Source of the DNA: Cladophialophora immunda
Taxonomy: Eukaryota; Ascomycota; Eurotiomycetes; Chaetothyriales; Herpotrichiellaceae
Assembly (NCBI RefSeq): GCF_000835495.1
Contig: NW_015622547.1
Coordinates: 3,968,001 to 4,032,000 of the forward strand
Reading direction: 5' to 3'
Length of the DNA stretch: 64,000 nucleotides
How positions within the stretch are numbered: position 1 is the first letter of the stretch; each line of letters begins with the position of its first letter. Below, piece by piece: positions 54,679 through 64,000 of this stretch. The notes under the pieces are model-generated. The model was not told the origin of the DNA. It made no database searches and worked only from the letters and a program-made list of their open reading frames with translations. Made by a program: the position numbers and the translations under genes.

Positions 54679-56503
54679 ATGGATGAGGTAAATTCAAACC
54701 GGTATAAACGCAGCAATGCGAGACTCATACGGTATTGCCTTGTTCCTGCGACATTGGCGGTCATCTATGGCATGGGAGTTGCCCAGACTTCAGGATTCCT
54801 GGCCATGACCGAGTATGAACACCCTGGAACTGCTGGGCACAAGAGCCAATAAGTTCCCATTTCCGGCTGACATGATGTTATAGATATAACCAGGACTTCG
54901 GAGAATACAACTCGGCGACCGGAACCAAGGCCCTGACGGCGCCCCAGATCTCTGGCCTCACAGGCACGACACTAGGCGCGGCTTGTGTTTCTGCCATTTT
55001 CGCTGGGACTGTAGGCACCCGTTATGGTCGCAAAATCGGCCTTACATTGGCGGCGTTGCTGTATGTTATCGGACTCATACTTAACTCTGCGGCGACAAGT
55101 TACGCCTTTGTCATCGTGGGCAAAGTCATTCTTGGGTTGGCAGTGGGATTGGCTGCGAATTTTGTCATCGCATACTGGGCGGAAACGTCGCCTGTCAAAA
55201 TGCGGGGCCTGATCACTCTCTTATACGGGGCCATCACCAATCTTGCCCAATTTGTTGGTGCTTGTATCGTTAAAGGCACGAGTGAGTTGACGACCAGCTG
55301 GGCCTGGAGAGGCTCTTTGATGACGGAGTTTATCCCGCCGCTTATCCTGCTTATCTTTATTTATTGGATTCCCGAGACACCCAGTAAGTCTGAATCTTCC
55401 GCCTTTGCCCTGATTCTCATCTGCCTGAGGTCCCTGGTGGCCAAGAATCTCGACAGTCTGACCGAGTCAAAGGATGGTACGCTTCGCATGGCAAGAATGC
55501 ACAGGCCCGCAAGTCAATGTGCCAAGTGAGAGGGCCAACCTGGCCTGAAGAAGATATCGACGCTGAAGTCGACGATATTGTCGGCATGTTAGAGATCGAG
55601 AGACAACTGGAAGGCTCCTCCAGCTGGATCCACTGCTTCCAAGGGACTGACTTGCGGAGGACTCTGTTGGCCATAGCTGCTCTTCTGGGTCAAGAGTTTT
55701 CCGGTGTCGCCTTCATCGCTGGGTCAGTATCGCTTTTCTCCATTCGTGAATCCGCCCAGCTGACACACCTTTGACAGATATGGAACTCTATTCTTCTCTC
55801 TCTCCGGTGTAACAGATCCGTTCACCACGAATGTGATTTCCTCCATGTGTGGTATTGCCGGCTCCCTGACCTCTTTCGTACTGATAAAGTACGTGGGACG
55901 CCGAAAGATCCTCATTGTCGGCACAGTCGTACAGACTTTCTGCATGTTCGCCTTCGCCATCATCGGCGTTGCCACGCCAGGCACTCATGCGGCTGCCAAG
56001 TCCTTGGTCGCCTTTGTGTGCATCTTCAATTTTTCCTATGGTGCGTCCTGGGGCCCTGTGGCGTTTGTTCTCATCGGAGAATTGCCGTCGACCAAGCTAA
56101 GGTCCAAGACCTTGGCCCTGGCCACTTCTGTCGGTTGGAGCTTCAACGTACTCATCTCGGTCGGTATGCCTTACTTGCTGAGTGACGCCTACGTGATGCT
56201 GGGAACCAAGGTTGGATTCATCTTTGGTGGAACCGAGCTATTGGCCTTCATCTTTGCTTTCTTCTTCCTCCCAGAAACCAAAGACCGGACTCTTGAGGAG
56301 ATTGACGAGATGTTCATGAATGTGAGCGATTTTCCCAATGGGCAAGGTTCAGCGCTGACACCCTTATACAGAAAGTACCGGCTTGGGAATTCAAGAACTA
56401 TGTCACGACAAAGACTGTGCGAGGCATCTCGGTAGGGAGTGAAATGGTAAACGTCATTGGACAGGACAAAGGTGCCATCTCTCATGTTGACCGAGCGGCT
56501 TAG
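54679..56503 (+). CDS. MFS sugar-porter transporter
   Basis: Five exons: 54679-54812, 54884-55383, 55473-55722, 55778-56321 and 56372-56503, for 519 aa with all phases agreeing. Motifs: ALTAPQISGLTGTTLGAA, GTRYGRKIGLTL between helices 2 and 3, IPETPRWYASHGK after helix 6, IKYVGRRKILIVG, and FLPETKDRTLEEIDEMF at the end of helix 12, followed by a 44-residue tail. It belongs to the sugar-porter group with 12 helices, probably plasma-membrane. Despite family name the substrate could be a small alcohol or acid. It shares a promoter region with the LDI gene, which suggests co-expression. Confidence 0.93.
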
Positions 56504-56781
56504 TTTGAGTGTGCCTTGGTATCGAATCTCGTTGTCGAACAAGAAATAGCCGTGGGCCCAGGCACATATATTCTCCTTGCCTGGGTGTCGCTGGAAGCGG
56601 GATATCAGGATGGATGTACACAAAATTCTGGCTGATATATTCACTTATTCCAGCTTCGAATCATAGGTGGCGGTGTTTTTTTATCCGAGTGAAGCACATT
56701 GATCCTCTCGCAAATGACCCTCGTGACCGCATCTCGTTGATAAAGAATCCAGGGGGTCGACTTGTGTTTCCCCACCTTCTC

Positions 56782-59533
56782 TCAACCGTGCAATAGCCCC
56801 CGTACGGCGTTCAGGAGGATGTGCTTAATGCCCCAGACGGACACGTTGCTGAGCACATCCGCTGTTTGTTGCAAGATTTGCCTCGGGCCCGGTACTGAGA
56901 ATACTTCCGGAACTCCATGCATGCGCACCCGAGAGGGGGTGCCATTCTCGATCCAGTCTCGAATTGCCAATACTTCTGGTCCATCTGGAGCGCCTTGCCA
57001 ATCGAGCTTGCAGACAGGCAATGTACCACCAGGAGTTTCGCGGTTCGACATCGTCTGATAATCCGCTAATAGTAATGTCGACACCACGAAACAAATGAGC
57101 CCACAGTGGAAGATATTGTAAGCCTCTTGTGGATGATTGCATGGATATAACCTGGTGATCGTGAGCCCCTGTGCGCACGTGTACAAGAGAGCGCGGGGGT
57201 TTCTTGGGTTCTCCCTGCACCACCGCAAGATCCGGTTCCGTGCAGGAATCGCACGGGACTCGTCCTGCCAAAGCATGATGCCGAACAAGTCACAAATAAC
57301 GACCCCTTCAGCGAGCCCATGAGCGATACCGACTTGTAGCCAATGCTGGACTGTGAACTCGTTGCTAGGCTCGGTAGTAGCACTGGGATAATAGCCAGTT
57401 GTCGGCGACGCAAAGTCGTCGAGAATCTGGAGGAGCTCGGCCCTTCCCTTGAGAAGAGCGTCATATGTGCTGAGGTGCATCGCCGCCTGATGGGTAGTAG
57501 CTTCTTTGTTGTCCCAAACCATTCGTGTCAAAACTGTTAGGATGATGAATCGAACATAATTGTCATCGTACGCGGAATGTGCGCTGGCTGGGTGCTCGAC
57601 GACACGAGAGATACAACTCTGAAACGAGTCTGTTCGGGGGCATTGCTCTCTCCATGGATGAATCGCAGCCCAAGCTTGTTTCGAAGCTGCCTTCCAATGT
57701 TGCGTAAGGCAGGGGAGGTCCAACTTGAGTTCATTCAGGAGAATGTAAGGTCGGGCATTGCGCATCCCGGCTGAAGAAGCGTCATAAGTCTGTGATGGTC
57801 CTGCGTCAGAGACATTCCACAAGTAGATCACTTCGACCGAGACCTACAAAAACAGCCCAGCCTATTCTCGAAGCTCGCTCTGCACAGATCCAGCTCTCCC
57901 ATCGACTTTGGGTGTCAGAATGGTCGTTGCCTTTCTGGGGAGCATGATGTGGATCGAACAACCCCATGCATCGAGCATGGTTGACAAGAGCACCACGACT
58001 TGACTCGGCAAGTTCATATAGACGTTGGCTGCCACTGGCAAACCCAAAAATGGAATTCAGCAGCTGCGCAGAGATATAATACTCGGTTCTCACGAATCGA
58101 GGGTCATGCTCAGCCTGATATGAAGGACCTCAGCTTCGCCCTGTATAATGGGCCTGATACTGACCATGAAGACAAGCAGTCTTCGAATAAATTCTGAAAG
58201 GGCGATCGAGAATGCTGATGCCCCTTCAAAGTCCGTGTAGCATGCTCCAATCATGATCAGAACGAGTGTAAGCACCGGTTCTTTGGCGGGGTCGAATGAC
58301 GGCTGATGAATTATCGGTAACCACTATTCAGCCTGTGCGTCAGACACGGCAAAAGAATACTTTTCACCAGGATTACCTTGTCAAAATGTGCAAAATAAAG
58401 ATCAATACAGTGATCGAGCTGTTGGGGTGCGGGAAAAGAAGGAATTGAGGCAGCTGGCCAGATGGATTGCTCAAAAGGAGCTTTCAAGATATCTTGCAGT
58501 ATGGAGGCACCACGGGAGCCGATGCTAGGCAATCCGATATAACTGGAAAGAGAGTTCGAGCTCTTTGAAGGACCGAGACGCAGTAGGGTTAGATGCTTAG
58601 GCTGGGTTGCAGGCCATAACATAGGATAATGCTCCTCTTCATCCGGGTTTCGAGAACCTCCTGGAATTCGTAGATGCTTGTGTAGTGGATCGTCTTTCGG
58701 AGATGCGATAGCTTCGACTGGCTGTGGTTGCGAAACAGATCGGCCCGAAGGAGATAGGTCGCCGAAATGAAAATTTGGAGGCTCGGTCGGAGGAAACCAT
58801 CCAGTACCTGGCCAACAGGTCATATTGAAATCATCGAAGCTGTCGGGATAATTCCAGTCTAGAAGAGAGAGCATGTCCGGGCCAGAGCACGGCTCTAACT
58901 GGGAAAGGTCGGGAAACACCTCAGGGAATACATAAGAGCCACTGGAGCCAGCCTCGTCTTCTTGGATTGCAGCAGAAAGCATCTCTGGCATGGTTGCCTC
59001 TTGCGATATTGGCGGGACATTTGACTGGGTGTCTGCAATATGACTCCACGTCGCATCAGGGCTGTTACGGCTCGCTCTTGAAACAACGTCTGCTTCATAC
59101 GAACAAGGGACACGTCGCCGGAGGCATGAGGAACAGGTTGGATATTCTCCCAAGCACCGAATCTTCAGCCTAGAACGAGAAGCCTTAGTAAGTCATCGCA
59201 TCTGATAGGGAATCGCTCCAACTACGGACCTTCGGCAGACGAGACAAGCCTTCTTTCTTGGTGGGGGAGGAGGTCGGTGGCTGTCGTGTGTTTGCGCATG
59301 TCGGCGAAGAGTGTAACTGCAATCAGGGTGGCTTGTGAGTTGCCTTCTCAGCGACCAAGCAGGTGTTCATACAAGCGACCAAACCGTTTCCCACACACTG
59401 AGCATTGTTTCTCGCGAGGCGAAGATTGTTTCGGTGTATGCGGGCTCGGCTCATCTTGGAGGGATCCAGCGCTGTCAATGTGGCTTACGGACCCAGCGAC
59501 TTCGAATGAGGCACCAGCCTCCATTGCCAGCAT
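56782..59533 (-). CDS. C2H2 plus Zn2Cys6 fungal transcription factor
   Basis: Six exons: 59533-59373, 59316-59230, 59169-58377, 58323-58165, 58114-57848 and 57789-56782, for 824 aa with all phases agreeing. An N-terminal C2H2 finger reads CSVCGKRFGRFYTLRRHAQTH (C44, C47, H60, H64), split by intron 1; a Pro-rich linker then joins a Zn2Cys6 cluster with C78, C81, C88, C95, C98 and C105, split by intron 2. The rest is the fungal-specific middle domain: FDKWLPIIHQPSFDPAK, RIGWAVFTYDASSAG and a long helical C-terminus. This two-finger architecture is known from many fungal pathway regulators. Position between the MFS and P450 genes suggests it controls the cluster. It is nuclear. Confidence 0.92.
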
Positions 59534-60015
59534 TAATGGAGATTCAGCTGCTTTGTCGTCAAAACAGAAAGTAATGTGACTGAGGGGGTTGCCAAGGAGA
59601 TGTAACAGCTATCCCGCAAAGCCCTTAGCCGAAGGCCTCGGAAGTACTTTAGTGGCCCTTTCGATAATTACTTCATATTATATTCCAGGCAAGTTAGAGT
59701 CTCACTAGGACTCTATAGAATTCACTGTATATATCTCTTAAGCCATATCAACCAGTGACGCTCTGGATAGTCCTCACTCTGCCTAGATGGAGCCCCCCTT
59801 AAGACTCTATCGCTTTAAACAGTCAGATAGTCCCAGATCTACCGAAAGATCAATTTCCAAAAAAAAAGCCTCAGTGCGTGGGAAATGACGTTCGTGAGGC
59901 CGTCAAAGTCAAGCAGATACTGTAACAGCATCTCTCGCGCACCTATCCCTGCCGAGGACTCATATTGCGAGTGCTCTATTGGACCGAACACCAGAGCCTC
60001 GTTGAAGGACTATTT
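59534..60015. other. AT-rich spacer between regulator and P450 genes
   Basis: No gene. The part at about 59640-59830 is notably rich in TA and contains GACTCTATAG-like half-repeats, in contrast with the GC-balanced sequence around it. It could be a decayed, RIP-mutated repeat; too short to be sure. Confidence 0.4.
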
Positions 60016-61805
60016 TCATCTCTCTCGCGCGACCGACTTTCTTCGGCTCAATATCATATTGATCGGCTTCAAGCCGATGGTGAAATGGTCCACAGAGTTC
60101 AAAAGAGCTGTACCATCCTCGCTCGGTGCCAGGGCTACATCGAATTTTGTGATCAGCTGAGCAGCTAGCAACCTGATCTCCATGTATGCTAGATTCTTGC
60201 CTATGCAGGCATATGGACCAATCGAAAATGGGGCAAATGCGTCTTTGTTCTTGACAAGCTCTGGCCTGGAGGTAAACCTCTCTGGAATGAACTGCTCCGC
60301 CATTGCAAAATTGGACTCGTCTGGAGCAAAAATATAGTCAGTCAACCTTTCAATCTTTACCCTGTCGTGGAGAATTTGAAAGGGTGAAGTTATTAGAAAA
60401 GCTTACCACGGGCCATGGAATACAGGTGTATTTGAATCGTTGTGTTTCCAGGAATCCACTCGTCACCAATGTAGACCCCCTCAGGAGGAGTTTTCCGATA
60501 GAGCCCACTTGGGACAGGAGGATGTAGCCTGAGGGTTTCGTTGATACAAGCATTAAGAAGTGGTGCAGACTGAACGTGCTGATGTTCGATGTTGCTAGCG
60601 TCGCGACAAAACGGCTCCAACTCTTCCCTGAGGCGAGAGACTATACCTGGTTCGATCGCAAGGTGATAGAATAAGAATGTCAATGTTGCGGCTGTTGTGT
60701 CACTTCCGGCAACAATGATTAGCTTGCTGTCGAGATAGAGCAGTGGCAGGGCAGCCTTTTGTCCTTCAGCATCTTTGGCATTTAAGTCTTCGATGAGATA
60801 ATGTGTGATGTCTGGATCTCCTTGTTTCCCCTGTAAAAGGATGCGGTCTTCTATCTCGGAGGCACAGAATTTGTGAAATCGATCATATGTTGATCTCAGC
60901 GGAGCAATGTGCCAGCATAGGCGACCAATCCAGGGCGGCAAAGCAAGCCCAATGCCATCTTGGGAGCTGTTCAAAAGTTTGATCGCCCAATGTTCTCCTG
61001 CGGATTCCATCATGTTGAATGATCTTCCAAATGCCAGATCTCCCATGACATCGAAGCTCCAGTAGTTGAACCACTTGGACATATCGACCGGTTGTCCTGC
61101 AAGTTTGCATAAGTACACATTGATGAGGGATCAAAGGTGCATACACTTACCAGAGAATGAGTCAATCTGTAGTATAAGGCATTCATTATATCTGTGAACT
61201 CTCTTCTCATACCCTCGCAGAGCCTTGTCGCTGAATGCAGGACTCCAGATTCGGCGACGCCTGTCATGCTGCGACCGCACTCGCGTCGAATGTAAAGAGT
61301 ATGCTGGCGATTCAACTTCGTACCACGCCGCCTTTCCGCAAACCGCCTGAGTCGACAATGCCACACGGACGACATCTGGATGCGTGACAGATAGGTCGTG
61401 TGGACCCGTCCGTACAAACTTGCCTAATTCTGTGTGAGATTGATATAGTTTTAGGAACATGTCTTTGTCTTTGCCGATGCGGAAGCTGTGATCAAGTGCA
61501 CTGAGCCTTGAAAGAGGACGACCCGGAAATTTGTTTAGAGGGTTCAAGAGAAGTCTGAAAATAATCAAGCTGAGGTAGATCCCAGCAATGTACGAGCCCA
61601 AAATCTTTCCCGTCTCTTGCACGGCAACTGCCATTGTAGAATTATCTCTGACATGCTTTACGGCGGCTATGCCCACGAGGAAGAGGATGAAACAGGCTTG
61701 CAGGTACCTCTGGGGATGAAGATGGCGTTCACGGCGATGAAAGTGGAAGATATGAGTCGCAACACCGGAGACCCAAGCAATTAGGATAATCGGAATGGTT
61801 TGCAT
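60016..61805 (-). CDS. Cytochrome P450 monooxygenase
   Basis: Exons 61805-61151, 61096-60407 and 60320-60016 give 549 aa. The heme loop FSIGPYACIGKN places the thiolate ligand at C487; the I-helix oxygen motif is VAGSDTTAATLTF, the K-helix ExxR is NETLRLHPPVPSG, and AEQFIPERF is the PERF element. The N-terminus has three hydrophobic stretches (IPIILIAWVSGVATHIF, ACFILFLVGIAAV, SYIAGIYLSLIIFRLLL) rather than one anchor, a form seen in a subset of fungal P450s. ER-bound with a cytosolic catalytic domain, needing P450 reductase. It is divergent from the transporter at 63010 and beside the C2H2/Zn2Cys6 regulator. Confidence 0.95.
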
Positions 61806-62086
61806 GTTTGAGCGTAACTATTGCTCAATCAAATGCTATTGAAACTTGACAAAACCACGAGAATCCGCAACGTTTGGCTCAGATGGTACTCCTTGACCTC
61901 GTCGCATTGAATTTAGTGTATTTGCGACATGCCTCGGACATGAGGGTGCAGCAATGGCTACTAATTTAAATTGTGGCCGTACTGGTCTACAGAGTGCGCT
62001 AGATCAGAGGATGTTGAATCGAGATACCTGACAATAAATGCCTGATTTAGCCCGTGGAGGATGATACAAACCCAAGGTTGCGATCC

Positions 62087-62116
62087 GGGGACCGGGGGGC
62101 ACCGGGGCTCCGGGGG
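62087..62116 (+). promoter_or_regulatory. Predicted G-quadruplex motif
   Basis: Four G-runs of four, six, four and five bases, separated by loops of 3-4 bases (ACC, CACC, CTCC). This satisfies the usual four-run G4 pattern with short loops. It lies between divergent P450 and MFS genes; any regulatory role is inference. Confidence 0.6.
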
Positions 62117-62866
62117 CGCTGTGTGGTGGCCGGGTTCTCCAGACAACTATTTCCACGAGAGTTTCAACTTATGAATCGCTCAGGTGGAAGCCTGTCAGAA
62201 GACACGAGTTCCCTACGGAGGATAGCGACAGGGGTAACAATGGACGAGAGTGCTGAATACGGAGAAGGTCAATGTACTGGGGTGGAACTTATCAACATAC
62301 AAAAGTGTATGATTAAGAACTCAGTTGACTGCACAGGAAGCCCAACAGAGTGAGGGCATCTATATCCTAGGTATCCGCGAAATGTTGTTGTGATACAATG
62401 GTGATATGCCTAACCTTGCTGCAGTCTGCCCTGTCGCCAAATCACCTCTTGCCTTTTCGGGTCGTAACGTGCCCGTGTCCTCAGCCTTGCTGATTGCCCC
62501 GAGCTGATTGCAACGAACATAAGTAAGGCTGAGCAGGCTTTGCACGTGGCCCTGGCCCTGTCATCCAGTTTCTTGGGAACGTTTTTAATGACCAAAACTT
62601 TCTTCGCCATCCTCTGCTCCTAGAACATGACCTTGTCGGTTGGCATAACGAGCAGATTCGGTACTGCGGAAAAGCAACGGAAAATCGTCGGAAAAGCGAG
62701 ACCTGGCTGGGCGTTGAGCGCCAATGCCTAGGCCCCAGAAACCCCAGGACGACCCCAAGCCGCCTCCGCCTTTGACTGTCAAGTTAAGTTAAGGCTAGCC
62801 TTGCGTTGTTGTAGTAAGGGGGTGTCGAGCCACGCTGGGGAATAAGAGCAAGCACATCGTATGGTG

Positions 62867-62873
62867 TATATAG
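62867..62873 (+). promoter_or_regulatory. TATA box upstream of the MFS gene at 63010
   Basis: TATATAG about 140 nt before the ATG. Confidence 0.35.
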
Positions 62874-63009
62874 CTTCGGTGGGCCACCCCAGAAATCTTG
62901 CATCTTCCAGCACTTGTATAACGCAGGCTGCCCTTTGACTAGATATTCGCCTGCAAAGAAAAGATATCTCCCCTAAACTCGATCTCCTCCTTGGTTTATC
63001 CCGAACATT

Positions 63010-64000
63010 ATGCTCGGCATTGAACGCCTCCGTGGCCGCCCTCTGCGGCTGATGGTCACAGTCATCTGTGGCTGCTCATTCTCACTCTTCGGCTATGACC
63101 AAGCCCTCTACGGCGGTGTAGCTAGCGGTGATGCATTTCTTGAACAATTTCATCACCCTAGTGCAACTATGACCGGCCAGACAGCCGCTTTGTACGATAT
63201 TGGATGTTTAGTCGGTGCCGTTGGCGCATTTCTGGTAGCCTCGAAGCTGGGGCACAGGAACACATTGGTACTTTCTGCCACTCCTTGATTTGTTCTTCTC
63301 AGTCCGGAGAGGCATCACTGATACTGTTTCGCCAGCTCCTCGGCTCTTCGATCATTATTATTGGTGCCACAATCCAAACTGCGTCAGTGAATCTGGGCAT
63401 GCTTATCGCCGGAAGGATTATCGGTGGCGTTGGCAACGGTAGACACCGGCATGATTCTCGATGACGTCCCAGTGTTGACCATGATATTGCGTTCTAGGAT
63501 TGAACACCTCAGTGTCGCCCGTCTACCACGCAGAAACGAGCCGACCGCAGTCCCGTGGTCGGGCTCTGTTGGGTGAGCTCTTCATCCTTGATGTGGGCTG
63601 GTTGGTGGCGCAGTTCGTCACTTTCGGTTTTAGCTTCACCAAGGGTGGAATCCAATGGGTTTGTGGATTTGATATTCTACATCTCCTGTATGCTTGAATG
63701 GGATAAGGCTGACGCCGATACAGAGATTTCCCACCGCCTTCCAGATGTTCTATCTCGTTCCAATTTTCATCTGCCTACCGTGGCTTCCGGACAGTCCACG
63801 TTGGCTTGCAAGCAAAGGTAGACTCTCTGAAGCCCAGGACGTTCTATGTCAACTCATGGACGAGCAACCCGACTCTCCCCAACTTCTGGCCCAATTTGAG
63901 GAGATCAAGGAAGTGGTTCGCCTGGAACGAGCCGCTGAACGGACCAAGCTATCTGATCTGTGGAATGGGGAAGGACAGAACCTCTATAGGCTCATCTTGG
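63010..64000 (+). CDS. MFS sugar-porter transporter, cut by the right edge
   Basis: Exons 63010-63267, 63336-63438, 63498-63658 and 63724 to beyond 64000, in consistent phase. The protein begins MLGIERLRGRPLRLMVTVIC, with FSLFGYDQALYGGVASG in helix 1, VASKLGHRNTL between helices 2 and 3, AGRIIGGVGNG, SVSPVYHAETSRPQSRGRAL (the usual cytosolic PESR-like region), and FLPxDSPRWL-like LPWLPDSPRWLASKGR after helix 6. The window ends in the central loop, so the second six helices are missing. Divergent from the P450 gene, it forms the edge of the putative second cluster. Confidence 0.9.

Larger units (their letters stand above)
61806..63009. promoter_or_regulatory. Bidirectional promoter of the P450 and MFS genes, with a G4 motif
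   Basis: The flanking genes are transcribed outward across 1.2 kb. It contains four runs of four or more G between 62087 and 62116 and a TATATAG at 62867-62873, about 140 nt upstream of the MFS start. Open frames inside have no domains. Confidence 0.5.

Overview
The window is genomic DNA of a filamentous ascomycete (Pezizomycotina). The genes are split by short introns, mostly 48-95 nt, with GT..AG ends and CTRAC-like branch sites. The families are typical of that group: Zn2Cys6, C2H2/Zn2Cys6 and bZIP-DUF3425 regulators, DUF6594, DUF3433 and DUF3292 proteins, NmrA, sugar-porter MFS and SLATT_fungal. The gene mix and the two retropepsin-like proteins suggest Eurotiomycetes, perhaps black-yeast-like Chaetothyriales, but genus cannot be fixed from sequence alone. 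I see no operons, CRISPR arrays, rRNA or tRNA genes, and no intact transposon. Exon joins below were placed by hand so that phase, splice sites and family motifs all agree.

Layout. 0-8 kb: a fragment running in from the left edge, a very acidic nuclear protein, a long polypurine tract, a DUF6594 membrane protein and two related retropepsin-like genes. 8.5-15.5 kb: two SDR enzymes, a bZIP-DUF3425 regulator, a secreted lysozyme-like protein and the signal peptidase subunit SEC11. 16.8-22.3 kb: two large membrane proteins (DUF3433; DUF3292 with a GC-AG intron). 23.1-33.6 kb: what looks like a catabolic cluster, namely a D-2-hydroxyacid dehydrogenase, a Zn2Cys6 activator, a PhyH-type dioxygenase, a DenD-like dehydrogenase, a class II aldolase and a 12-exon sugar transporter. 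35-39.8 kb: an SDR, a NAPE-PLD-like metallohydrolase and a 2,3-dihydroxybenzoate/gamma-resorcylate decarboxylase-like amidohydrolase. 40.4-49.6 kb: a single-pass membrane protein, a kinesin-6-like motor, an NmrA protein, a SnoaL-like protein and a SLATT_fungal two-TM protein. 49.7-64 kb: a second apparent cluster, namely a GMC oxidoreductase, a linalool dehydratase/isomerase-domain protein, an MFS transporter, a C2H2+Zn2Cys6 regulator, a P450 and a second MFS transporter cut by the right edge.

How they may work together (inference). The 23-34 kb genes could import a sugar or sugar acid, oxidise it (DenD-like, D-2-HADH), hydroxylate an intermediate (PhyH) and cleave it (aldolase) under the local activator. 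The 50-64 kb genes could handle an isoprenoid or related tertiary alcohol: LDI-type hydration/dehydration, GMC and P450 oxidation, two transporters and a dedicated regulator. The second cluster is the most promising candidate for an undescribed system. The SLATT_fungal gene and the diverged retropepsin pair are the other points of interest.
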